From NCBI GenBank assembly GCA_029964075.1, contig CM057148.1, forward strand, positions 29,629,916-29,693,915: a stretch of 64,000 nucleotides of DNA. Direction: 5' to 3'. Origin of the DNA: Patiria pectinifera (Eukaryota > Echinodermata > Asteroidea > Valvatida > Asterinidae). Position 1 is the stretch's first letter. Each line of letters begins with the position of its first letter. The position numbers were made by a program, and so were the translations under genes. Of this stretch, positions 1-12,400 are shown piece by piece. Under the pieces are notes generated by a model, which did no database searches, was not told the DNA's origin, and saw only the letters and a list, made by a program, of their open reading frames with translations.

Positions 1-195
1 TAATTTCTTTTTCACTGTTGATCTTTTCTATATACTTGTTTAAACGTTTGATCAAGGGGCTTTTTTACGTTGACGATTTCCTGACGTGCAAGACATCGGG
101 ACACGTATGTTTGGCAATGGTGGTCGGGAACACTTCTCTTGCATTATTTCTTAAATGTTTTCTTGCGTATGTCTGACCGAACACTTACCGTATTC

Positions 196-705
196 ACAGG
201 GCCCATGCAAAGTAAGTTTGCAATGAAAACCTTGAAAATACATCTTTGTGTCACATTTAACCTTATTTGCAAGTTTTATTTTCCATTTTGAGGGGTGTTT
301 GGGTGCCCTCTCCGTTGTTATGCTAATGCAAAGTTTCATATTCATTAGAAAACCTGTGATGGCATTCCGAATTTCTTTAATAAATTCTTTTATTTGGTGA
401 TTATGTGATGTCTCAGTACATGGCAGTAAGCAATGACCAACCCTTTCCCACAAATGTTTTCAATAAGCAAATTTTGTATGAAGAATTTGAAAGAAAAAAC
501 CCTAAACTAAATAGTGTCTTCCTGAAATGACATCACAGTAACAGCGTTAGTCCGGAAAAGCAAGGAAACTGTTAAATGTTTAAAGAAGTGCACATTTGCA
601 ATAAGATTAACCCAACAAGTGTTGTCAAATGTGTAGTTTTCTTACATTTCACAGAGTTGCGCATAAAGAATTCCTGAGAAAAATCAATTGCACATACCTT
701 TTAAT
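196..705 (+). mobile_element. Diverged MITE, family D (GGGCCCATG ends)
   Basis: Matches the order of sequence blocks of copies at 37625-38233 and 49242-49981 (cttgaaaatacatctttgtg, cttcctgaaatgacatcaca, gtttaaagaagtgcac). Its own target-site duplication is not preserved. Confidence 0.55.
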
Positions 706-1193
706 TAAGAAAGAAAGTCAATCTAAGGTTTGAAGTCATCAAATATGATTTACGCTTAGGAATACGTATGAAGTCTTAAAAGATGTTTGACAAAATGTGA
801 AATATGTTTGCCCATTAATGAAAACGAATGCCCGATCAACCCCTTACTAATGGTTTAGACGAAATTGAACGAACAACGCGATACTTTTAATATGAATGCA
901 TCTTTGATAGGGACGAGTGAAGATAAAGGGCGATAGAATGCTCGGATAGTGAAATAGAATGATTCTTTTTGATTGTCGAATGCCGATCTGCGTGATCTTT
1001 CAATTTCAAACTAAATCGAATGAGCCAGGCGTTAAATTGAACGAAAACTTGGTGAAATTGGCCGGGAAAACCTATATATAGTTGGGCCGTGTTCATTGAA
1101 GCATGAAACGCTGACATTTTATTTTAAGCCAATACCCGACACAATGTGTAATTCTAGGAAACGTAAAACAATTACAAAAGGGTAATAACTGGG

Positions 1194-1268
1194 TTTGGGG
1201 GGGGTGGGGGTTGTGTTTGTGTGTGTGTGTGGGTGGGGGGGGGGGGGGTGTGTGTGTGTGTGTGTGGT
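1194..1268. repeat. G/T-rich microsatellite
   Basis: Runs of G interleaved with (GT)n on the plus strand. On the minus strand it gives a spurious His/Pro/Thr-rich reading frame. Confidence 0.9.
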
Positions 1269-2258
1269 TTTTAGGGGTTTTTTTTGAGAGCGAATTTTTG
1301 TCATTTTATAATACCCAACTCACTGCGTAACCTCTTGGTTTTAATCTCACTTACCTTTTCAAGATGAAAGCTTGAAAAATCTGGAAGACGATTGGTTCTT
1401 TGAAAGCCTAAAGTAGCAAAGAAAATAAACATTGCACTTACACCATTTACTCAGACTAAAAAAAATGTATTATCACAGAATTCGCTTTGCAAGAAACGTC
1501 GTATCGAAATCCACCGTTGCTGCGGTGGAAATGTGGCAAAACGCGATCTTTGGAGTTTTCACTCAAAACAATGAATTTCAGATGGAGATTCCAATTTCAA
1601 AACACATTCTTAAGTACGATGCAAGCATTTTCCAAATTATCCTCCCGACCCCTGGTTATATACAACTAGACTTGGTTTGCCATTGAATAAACACATTAAT
1701 TTCAAATTAATCTGACAAAAGGCGATACCTACATTAAGCAGATGAGATTATGTTCAGTTTGAACACTCGTCCGAAAGAAGCCTTTTGTAGTTGACAGCTT
1801 TTCCATCCACGTTCCTTCTAGTTAACAGAACTGCGTAGTTTGCAAACCACCACGCAGGTCGTCTAGGCGGAAACTTCTAGAGATCCTTCCCGGCGCGCTC
1901 TTTTATATGCGCTATGCATGTTAGAGACAAGTTTCGTTTTCGTTTGTCACGTGAGCCGGTAATTTCCAGATTCGGCACGTACACCAGAACCAGTTACGTG
2001 CGCGAATGTTTGACTGGATGACGCAACATTCACCGTCAAAGATGCATGATTTGAGTTGGAATCGTTCACGATTGGATACAATATCTCGTTACTTTATGGT
2101 GATATGGTAATGATTGCGTGTAAGCATTTCATGTAAGCATTTCATGTAAGCATTTCATGGGGGGCGTCAAGCAGGGGCGTCAATCGCTTCTCAAAAGTGG
2201 GGGGGGGGGGGGATACCTTGATCATTACTGATGCAAGTGCGCAGCGCGAAGCCCTTAC

Positions 2259-2715
2259 GGCGTGGGGTTCGGGGCCCGCTTAAGGGCCCCGGAAAAAAAA
2301 TGGATTCTATATCTTCTGTGGTGTGATTTGAAGCAATTTCTTATGACTTTCCTCCATGCTTTAACCAATATTTTCTTGGCAAAAGATAATTATTTGAACA
2401 TCGTTTTCGAGGTTGGAGACATTGAATCAGCTATCGGTATTCTGAGCTATTGGCGTGGGGTTCGGGGCCCGCTTAAGGGCCCCGAAAAAAAAAATGGATT
2501 TTCGATGCTCTGTGGTGTGATCTGAGGCAATTTCTTACCACTTTAACCAATAATTATCTTAGCACAAAAGATAATAATTTAAACATAATTTTTGAGGGTT
2601 TTTCAGCTAAAGGCATATTGTGAACATTGTTTTCGAGGTTGGAGTCATTGAATCAGCTACCAGGATTCTGAGCTATAGGCGTGGGGTTCGGGGCCCGCTG
2701 ATATTTTTTTTAGAA
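2259..2715 (+). repeat. Tandem units beginning GGCGTGGGGTTCGGGGCCCG
   Basis: Three starts at about 2259, 2451 and 2679 (spacing about 192 and 228 bp); the third unit is cut short. Each begins with a palindromic block around cgcttaagggcccc. Related single units lie at 63204-63300 (plus) and about 32935-33000 (minus), so this is an internal module of a dispersed element. Confidence 0.8.
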
Positions 2716-3653
2716 ACTCAAAAACTCAGTGGGGGGCGACTGGGGTGGGGGCGACAGGGTTTCATTGGGGCCGTCGCCCCCGCACGCCCCCGGTAGCTAC
2801 GCCACTGTTCACATGCATCATCTGCTTTCTGTTTCAGTTTTAAACAAACACATTTCTGTCGTGTTCGAAGTTTCTTTGAACTTATGTACTAATATGTACA
2901 CACATAAAACTTGTGCTGTACAACTTGGCAATAAGTGGAACTGGTGTGACAATATTAAATGGAAAATTGGCCGCCAAGTCAAGATTGTTCCTTTCTGTAC
3001 TGCACAATGATTTTACAGGAAATAGCTCACATAACGAAACGGAAAACAAAACCTGTTCTCAAATATACAGGGATTGTTATTGCAGATGGCATGTCACTCA
3101 TCACCTACATCCGGCTTGCCTATCATCCGATCCTTTTCCAGTGCAGTAAACACTCTACAGTTAAGGGATGGTATAAACATACTTTCGACTTTCTTTACTT
3201 TGTATTTTAGTTCGCAATTAAAACAGTAGTTTTTAAAGTCAAATTTTGTTATAATATGTAAATGAAAGTTAACTAGCACTGACATGAGATTTTATTTTAT
3301 GTCAGCAGGCGTGCTTTACTAAATCTTAGGTGTATCATGTTAATGATTTGGGACTTTGGGTCTTTCTCTTCCATTTTCTTTTTAAAGTTAGCTGCTTCCT
3401 GTTTCGGCTCATATTTCAAATCAGTTCAATTTCGTTTTATTCCTTTCATAAACGTATACATCAATTCTATACAAATTGGCTCTTTATGCTCTGATGTTCT
3501 CATCAATTTTAAGTTTGATTAAGTTTTTGATCTTGCAAGTATCATTCACCACTTTACCTTAACTTTGTGTCCACGTTTTTGTTCGGTATTCTTTTTCAAC
3601 GTTCATGTTTAAATTCCAGTGATCGGATAGAAAAAAAAACATTGCAGCTTTAA

Positions 3654-4096
3654 AGGGAATATATACAACATTTGCAAACATCAACAAGCAAAACTACCAA
3701 ATTATTATGAAATACATTGTACTAACTTGACTGTTAGTGAATGACAGTTTAAAGCATCCTGTAACATCATGGCACCTGTGCTATCATTTTCAAGAAAAGT
3801 GTTTTTTTTTTTCTATTTCCAACGCTGGTCTGGCCGATTTCAAATATTGTTCCCAATTTCCCATATTTAGTTAGTCCGCAGTTTGTTTGCAATCAATTAC
3901 ACACCTATGTCTATAAACTGCTCATCTTAAGGAACTACAGGAACATGATTGTTTTTCTTGATTTTTCCAGCATCTTCGAATTTAAAACTTCAAACATGTC
4001 AGTGTAAAAATAGCTACTATAAAATACTAACCCCAAATCCATCCATTTCTGAAAATTACAGCAAAACTCAATGTTGTATACAAAAATGTATTCCCT
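3654..4096 (+). mobile_element. TTAA-flanked MITE, family B copy 1
   Basis: 443 bp flanked on both sides by TTAA (3650-3653 and 4097-4100). Inverted ends are AGGGAATATATACAAC and ...ATTCCCT. No transposase frame. TTAA target sites are typical of piggyBac-like transposition. Confidence 0.85.
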
Positions 4097-4100
4097 TTAA

Positions 4101-5940
4101 GGCTGAAAGTGTGTATCGTGAATTTATGTAGGAATAACATGATGATCATATTTTTTCAACGCAATACATTTTATATTTCCGGGATTAAAAAGTGTACTTT
4201 TTAAAAAGTGAATTCCGATTTTTGTGAATGCTTTCGATGTCTGGTGTTAGTTGATTGTTGAAATAATTTACATTGTCTTCTACAAATACTTGTTTGTCGC
4301 TCAACGTGGGTAGACGTAAACTACCATACACAGTCCAGAATTTCTACACGCCCGAGGACAATGCTTTGTGTTTCCCTTTGTCCCTGTAATATAACAATCT
4401 CCCATAGACTAAGCACATGACCGTACGATCGAGGACCGTTTTCAACAAAAGACCCAATGCTGGAGGATTGAAAGGATCTTTTGTTCTCCCTGTGTGTGTC
4501 CGTCCTCTATCTCAATTTATAACACACACAAACATACACAAGTTCAATTCCCATAACAAATAAAATTTATTTACTATACAGTATCATTTATGCTTAACCC
4601 TAATATTCGAATTTCTAACAACACTCGTTTATGCACTCATTCAATTCCAATATAATTTTTATATTTCTTGCGAGGGAATTTGGATTTTAACTTTCAAAAA
4701 CAATTTTATTCATCAGACATAAATTAGATAATTTAAAATACTGTTTAGTATGTCTGATGCAGATCAACACAGGATAGTGACCAAGGCGTCCCCCGCACAA
4801 AAAAATGACAATAATAAATAATCTCTTTTTTTCAGCCAGTGCATCAGTGAGGGTATACCAAAGGAAAGTACTAGTCGCGTGGCTGATGGGTGGAATTGTG
4901 ACGAACTGGTCCAAAGTACCACATTTTGCATACCCTATGGGCCATACAAAGCATGTTTAGAAGGGTTGACATCTAAAAATTGTTTCATAATAAAACACAC
5001 CTCAACGATCGCTGCTGAATGCAATCGATCTATGAGCTCTGTAAAACCCGCATATTTAGCAGCAGCTGTTATTTTTCTTAACTGAGATTTATGCGCAATT
5101 AAAATCAAAGACTTGGCTTTCATATTATACATTAATGAACTACTATCAATTGTATTACATAACATGGAAGATACTGGTTTTATCAAAAATTCTTCATTTA
5201 ACTTTTCAAACTTGTGTACACTGTGTATAGAAAACACCATAGCATCGCTATGAGCTTCGTATCTTTGATGTCGCTTAAAACCAAGAATTCATCAAGAAGT
5301 TAAATTTTTGTTAGAGCAACTAATAGTATGCAACGGAAAATAACTTAATCTTGTCTAAATGATATGCCAGCAAAGATACTTTTGTTTTACATTAAGCACA
5401 TTCATTAAACCATTAGCACCTATACAACATGTACATTGTATTACATTGTATTTATTTACTGAATTGGTAATAACAATGTAAAGTGCTTTGATTTGAGTTA
5501 AAAGTGCTATGTTAGTACCTGTTATAATTAGAATCACTAACAACACAGACTGTTGTTTGTGTTTGGGGCATTACTAGTCCCATAAATGTGTCTTAACCAG
5601 TTCACATCGGCATTATTTGACAAGAACAGAACAAGGCCTGCGAGTACGTTTCATTCTACCTCAAGCCAGGCGGGTTGAAGCCATCACCTTAGGGCAGCAC
5701 ACTTATATTTCCAGCCTCGCTCGCTGCGAGCGGGTCGCTGACAGATATTTCCGGCCTGGCCCGTTGTGTGTTTATCTGTCATCTGTTCTGAATACCGCAA
5801 AAACTTTGCGTGTAAACATGTCATCCAAGCAAACTGGTTAAATACTGGACCTCTCTGTATTGTGAGCATAACAGTGCTGCATGAAAAATTTCCTGAAAAC
5901 TTCTTTTCCGGAATTTGAAATCTAGACTATTTTTCAACTT
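4101..5940. other. Intergenic, no gene recognised
   Basis: AT-rich sequence downstream of PDHX on the minus strand. Short open frames occur on both strands at 4879-5240 but overlap each other, have no family similarity and lack exon-like borders. Nothing else could be supported here. Confidence 0.5.
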
Positions 5941-5946
5941 TTTATT
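5941..5946 (-). promoter_or_regulatory. Candidate PDHX polyadenylation signal
   Basis: AATAAA on the minus strand (TTTATT on the plus strand), about 270 bp past the PDHX stop codon. The distance suits a compact 3' UTR. Only the hexamer is seen; use is inferred. Confidence 0.5.
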
Positions 5947-6215
5947 CACTATGAAAGTCATACTTACTGGGTTCAAAAGCAGGAAAAATCAAATTCCTAC
6001 CTCTAGAAGTCTAATCATCCTGTAAAAATCCTGCAGTCATTTCGGCCAAACTTTTTACAAATTTAGCATGAACATTTTGTCTATGGCTTACAATACAGGG
6101 ACGTCCAGTAGCTGAGGCATATTTATGAGACTAGGGTTTACTAACTGGCAAGGCAGTGTGGGGCGATTCAAGGACTAAAGTTAAATAAATCTTCTCTTAT
6201 TATAAGTGTGCGTGA

Positions 6216-6456
6216 TCATAAAATTCCCAATCTGAGAGGGTTTTCCATGTTCTTCTTAAACGACTGCAGGAACGTCGCCGCCAGCGCGTCGTCCACCACA
6301 CGGCTGTCGCTGGACATCATGACGGTGGTCATCGCTTGTGGCTTCAGCGATTGGCTGAGAGTCATTCTGGCTGAGCCAATCGCGAGGATGCAGGCTTGGG
6401 GCGGGTTGATGACAGCGCTGAATTCGCTGATGCCAAACATGCCCAGATTGGAAATA
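6216..6456 (-). CDS. PDHX: PDHX exon 11: C-terminus with DSRVVDD in place of DHRxxDG
   Basis: Encodes residues 404-482, beginning [20 protein letters not shown] and ending ENPLRLGIL before a TGA at 6218-6216. The active-site His of true acetyltransferases is Ser454. The loop between ILAIG and [10 protein letters not shown] is shorter than in human PDHX, which carries an acidic insertion there. Confidence 0.96.
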
Positions 6457-9400
6457 CTGGTTAACAGTAAACAGACAAAGAAAAGGATTAAAGTATGAAT
6501 GGTATAAAGACTTGTGCATGAACTCAAAAAGGGGCTAGATGTTTAGGAGAATACACAAGAAAGTGGATTCGTAATTTAAGAATGCACAAGGCTCAAAGCG
6601 CCGAGTGAATTCATTAATTAAGAATCCACACTCGCAAGTGCATTCTCCGACTTAAACCATTGCGTCAAAACAAGTATTGTCATTAACAGTCCAGTGAGTG
6701 GAGATGAAAAGACTTGCATATCTCGTGTCGAGTTGTGGCCATTTATTGGGTAATTTACAAGGGAGTTTTTTTGAGGTTCTTATACGTAATCAAGCATTGT
6801 GGTGTGTTTAGCATGTATATCGCCACACCCGTACAACCAAGTCAGTTTGTGTGTAGGCTCCTTCCGTCAAAATGGATAGTTCTGACAACAATTTCTTTCT
6901 GAGTCAAAGTAGTTTTTGCAGTGACGGCGAAGAATCTGACAGTGAAGATGCATTTGTAATTTTCGAAAGGAAAGTTTTCATGCAGATGGTCCTATTAATG
7001 CTCATTATGGAGAACAATTATTGTCCGACATGTTCAAAGTGTGGATTCCTTATTCTGAATCCACACTTTACTAAAGATTCGTCATTCCGAATCCACACTT
7101 TGTGACCAGCATAAGTGCACCTTCCTCTATTCGAATCAAGAGGTATTCAGATCAGACTACACCCGGGACCAAACATTTCGCACTTGCCGTCACATCATGT
7201 TGTAGCATAATATTATTTTCCTGGTTGCTTGCTTGGGTTGTATGGTTGATTTCACCCCAAAAAGGTACAATGCATTCAACTGATCCAAACGTCCCATTTG
7301 AGAATCTGGTAAGGTTTTTGATCCCTTACCTGAATGATCCACCTTGGAACTCATGCAGTTGCAGTTTGCCTTCTCTTGCCCTGGCTGCCAGATCCTGCAA
7401 AGGAACAAACAAGGAAGGAAGATGTGCTTAGCAAATGTTTGTGCTGACCAAATATTTGTAGTACCAGATGCTGGGCGAGTATGGTGAGTACCTGGAGTTT
7501 CCGAGTACTTGTGAGTAGTTTATGCTACTCATTGCTCTACTCGTGATTTTTCATCCACTCGAGTACTTATCATGGCTTGAGCAGAAGCAGATGCTCGTTT
7601 TCGCAAGTAGCATTTTTTGTTAGGAGTATTCACTTATTTACAACAAGAAATCACTCGGTGCAGAATGTGCCGTGATTTGCATGCAATTTGCTTATAACTT
7701 TGGACGAATTCACATCATAATAATGAGTAAATGTCATAGTTCTGCTTTTGTGGGAATGCAGTCAACTACTCGTGAGTACTCGACTATCAGCGAGTACTTT
7801 CTCTTCGAGTACTCGAGTTGAAAAAACAACTACTCGCCCAGGCAATACATGACACTCATTAAGACAGGTAACCTATTTTGGTCCAGCCAATCTTTCCTGC
7901 GTTGAATAGCATAATTCTGCACTCAGAAAAATTGGTCTTAAATACACATATAGCCCAGTAAGGATGCTTTGAGGATGATGATTAAAGCCCGAGTCCATCA
8001 TTTGCAGCTATCCAAAAAAGTAACCGGCGTAATTATTGTTGACAAACATACTGGTTGAAAGATAGTAAGGGGACTAAACTCACTGTGAAATTATCCTTTC
8101 TGGCAAGCTCTCATTTTGAAGAAATCAACGAAAGAAGGCCTTTCCAACGGTGCTTCTTAAGAAGCACCGTAGGAAAATTTAAATTAGTAGTTCGTTTTGT
8201 TATTCGGCGCAGCGCGCACAAGCATTGGAACGACGCACAGGCGCGCGCGGTTGCTATAATTCGTTGGTTAGTGCGCAACATCGCGTAAAGCTGCAATTCA
8301 AAACAATTCGAAACATGATTTAGCAACTTTTGATTTTAAATTGAGATCCTAGAATGCTGTTTTTCTCGGAATATGAAGCTGAAGCTGAGCTGGAACTTCA
8401 TCAGGTTAGTTGTTCAGTATCCTTCATTAGATTTTGAACACTTTTGTTGCTTCAAACGAACAAAATGCACTAATTACAAATGATGGACTACAGCTTTAAG
8501 TTAATTCTGGATGCGTAGTGCGCCAACGTTTTCATTGTTACCTTCACATTCTCCGAGATTTCAACCAGTCCTTTGCCGATGGCATTCTTGACGATAGGGG
8601 TGATAAGACCTTTGTCTGTTGCCACGGCAACTGATATGTCAATATCGGAGATCCTCTGAGCTTCTTTACCCGACCATGAAGCATTGACATCCGGTAGTTC
8701 CTATAATTGGACGAGTAGCAAGATTTTAGTTCAGATACTGCAAAATACATTCAGTATTTGGTTTTACCATCCACCAATTGCAATGTGATTTTTTTTCTTC
8801 AGTCCGTCACAAGTCAATAACAATTCGTCTTGTTTCAAGTGAAGTAAAAGACTAGTCAAAGGATCTATTTTATTATTTGTTTATCCCGTTACTCATGAAA
8901 TGATTTTTGATCGACTTGCAACTGACTTGTGACTGACTTCTGATTGACATTTAATTGCCTTGTGACTGATTTCTGATAGATTTCATAATCTTGTGATTGA
9001 CTTGCGATTGAGTTGTGATTGAATTGTGATTGAATTATGATTGACTTGTGATTGACTTGCGATTGAGTTGTGATTGAATTGTGATTGAATTGTGATGGAC
9101 TTGTGATTGACTTGCGATTGAATTGTGATTGAATTGTGATTGACTTGTGATTGATTTGTGATTGACTTGTGATTGAACCCTGATTAAATTGTGATTGACT
9201 TGTGATTGACCTGTGATTGACTTGTGATTGGACCGTGATTGAATTGTGATTGACTTGTGATTGACATGTGATTGACTTGTGATGGACTTGTGATTGACTT
9301 GTGATTGACTTGTGATTGACTTGTGATGGACTTGTGATTGACTTGTGATGGACTTGTGATTGACTTGTGATTGATTTGTGATTGACTTGTGATTGACTAG

Positions 9401-12400
9401 TGATTGACTAGTGATTGATTTGTGACTGACTTGTAATTGACTTGTGATGGACTTGTGATGGACTTGTGATTGACTTGTGATTGACTTGTGATTGACTTGT
9501 GATTGATTTGTGATTGACTTGTGATTGACTAGTGATTGACTAGTGATTGATTTGTGACTGACTTGTGATTGACTTGTGATTGACTAGTGATTGATTTGTA
9601 ATTGAATTGTGATTGACTTGTGATTGAATTGTAACTGACTTGTGACTGACTTGTGACTGACTTGGACTGTCTTGTGATTGACTTGTGATTGACTTGTGAC
9701 TGACTTGTGATGGACTTGTGATGGACTTGTGATGGACTTGTGATGGACTTGTGTAAACTTGTGATTGACTTGTGATGGACTTGTGATGGACTTGTGATGG
9801 ACTTGTGATGGACTTGTGATGGACTTGTGATGGACTTGTGATGGACTTGAGATGGACTTGAGATGGACTTGTGATGGACTTGTGATGGACTTGTGATTGC
9901 CTTGTGATTGCCTTGTGATTGACTTGTGATTGACTTGTAACTGACTAGTGATTAAGTTAACTGTACCTTGAGTGCCACAGCGGCTGCCTTGATAATGAAG
10001 TCATTGACAGACACTTTAATGCCTTCTTTCTTGAGTTCTTTCCTTATGTTCATGATCCGGTCCATGTTGCAGTCAGTACTGGCATAGCTGTGCGGTATAG
10101 TCCTCTACAAAAAGAAGACAGATTTATATGGAATAAATGACTTAAATAGGCAAAAATAGAGTATATACATGTATATCGTGCAATAAACTCTTTAGAAAGC
10201 ACAGTAAGAAATTTGCAGAAAAAATCACATGAGGTTGCTATACAGAAGGACTAAACTACGAGAGTTACAAAAGCGAATATGATTTTCTTACTTTTGATTC
10301 TGTCAATCTCTTAGCGATCACCTTTCTGATGTTGGTCAGTTCGATGTCTGTAAAGGTGGCCTGTAATGGGATTATGGGTTAAATTTAATATCACTATCAT
10401 GGAAATAACAAAAATTGGCACATATACAGTATACATGTACAAATAAAACCAGAAATTTCATAAAAAGGAACACTGCATGTACATGTACATGTACAAACCA
10501 CTATAAGTTAAATATCTTAACGCAAATATACAACATTTGCAAACATCAAAAACAAAACTGCCAAAATATTATAAAATACCTTACTTGACTGTAAGTGAAT
10601 AATAGTTTAAACATCCTGTGAAATCATGGTACCTCATATGCTGTCAGTTTCAAGAAAAGTGTAATTTTATATCAATTTCCAACGATGGTCGGCTGATCAT
10701 CGTTGGAAAAAAAATGACTTGTTTTTTTCAATTACCTCCCCAATGTACCAAATTGATTAGTCCACATTTTGTTTGCAATCGGTTACACATCCGTGATAGT
10801 TGCAAGCCAGCTAGAGTCTCGTTCTCTGACTTGACAATTCCCTGACGTCTAAAAACTGCTCCGTTTTGTCTAAAGTAGGGTCGGGGGACCAGACTACAAG
10901 AACATCATTTTTTCCTTGGTTTTTCCAGTATCTATGAACCCACAACTTTCAAACAAGTCAGAATAACAATATTAGCTATATTCTAACCCCCAAACCCATC
11001 CATTTCTGAAAATTACAGTAAAAGAAAATGTTGTATATTGCCTTTAAAATATATGTTATTATTTTTAACAAAAATACCTGTTGTTGAATGTCTGTGGTAG
11101 GTGGCACAAATGTTGGTGGAGGGGCTGTTGCCTGTGCTTGTGTCACGGGTTGTGGGGTGGGTTCTGGCACAGCTGCTTCCACGGTGGGGGGTTTCTTCGC
11201 TCCGCCTTCCTGAATGAACTTAAGAACATCGCTGTAAGAAAGAAATACAGATGAGCGCAAATAGGGTAAGTATACACAAAATGTAGGAAAATTACTTTCT
11301 TGGGCCGATTGTGTACATGTATTTACGAGAGTGTTTTGATCTCAAGAGTGTCTTTTTTTGTCACTCCAAAATAACTTCTGCAACATTAAGCAGCATTGTT
11401 TAAAACTAATGACCCTATTTTTTTAATTTGGAAATGTATCTTTTTTTGGCAGAAAAAGCAATTGCTTACACATTTATCACTTGATGCAATGCCAATCAAC
11501 ACAGTTTTGCATAGAACCTTAACTCTACAGGGTATTTTGGCTAGAAACCCTGCCAACCGTAACAACATGGAACACTTGTCTAAGTGACAAGCCTGCCCAG
11601 TGCAGCAAGATCTATCAGGCCAAAAGTCTCAAGGACAAACTGCCTCAGAGTCTGAGGTTACCAAATGCAGCAGGATGCAATAAGCCATTTGCGAGTTAAA
11701 TTTGAATAAAATCTGGAACGCTGACTTAATCCAATGCTTTGCACATTTTAACTTTACATTCTCCCGACCAAAGAGACTGTTACTACATCACGTGATTCGG
11801 GGCAAGCCTTATGCTAGCAACACCCAGCTCTGGCATGGTCTGGTGTCTTTGTGCCATTCTCACCCATTGTGAGCGATGTATTGATGCTGAGCGTCTCTTA
11901 CGTAACTATGCAAGAGCTTGCCCCGAATCATGTGATTAGCAACAGTGTCTTTGGTCTGGAGAATTCAAAGTTAAAATGTGCCAAGCATTCTGAGCAAGTC
12001 AGTGTACCAGATGTTATTGAAATGTAAATCCCAAAGGGTATAGGTCACCCGCAAATGGCTTATTGTGGGATTGTTCAATGGGACTAGCTCTCATTGTCTC
12101 AGAAGTGGTTGTTTCTGCACTGGTGTTGGTAGCTGCATGTATCAAAGTGCACCAGACTTTTCCACCTGATGCACTGTGCTGCGTCTGGCAGGGTTAGGAT
12201 TAACGGTGCATCACCATCTTTACTTTCGTGTTACGTTTTGTCGTCTTCATCGTGGATTTACCCCATAATTTACCTAAAAAATCAAAACCCTGTCTCTTTC
12301 CTTGAATTTCTGTTACGTAATGCGTGAGTCCAATATTAAACCTATGTTTAAGTGGTTTTTCAAGCTGTTATAGGAAATGTCAAGGGCCAGGAAGTACGCA

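Larger units (their letters stand above)
1..3649. other. Intergenic, no gene recognised (left end)
   Basis: No coding exon with family similarity is visible on either strand. It holds a diverged TTAA-type repeat (about 196-705), a G/T-rich microsatellite, a 13-bp triplet repeat (2120-2158) and a tandem array of about 200-bp units (2259-2715). The open frames here are short and have no recognisable motif. Confidence 0.6.

Noticed and set aside
1868-1915. Heat-shock-element-like ggaaacttctagag followed by a TATA-like ctttta tatgc
   Set aside because: One near-match to an HSE without any gene downstream on either strand within reach; chance cannot be excluded.
9001-9950. CRISPR-like array
   Set aside because: Units are 11 bp with no spacers, and this is a eukaryotic intron; it is a minisatellite.
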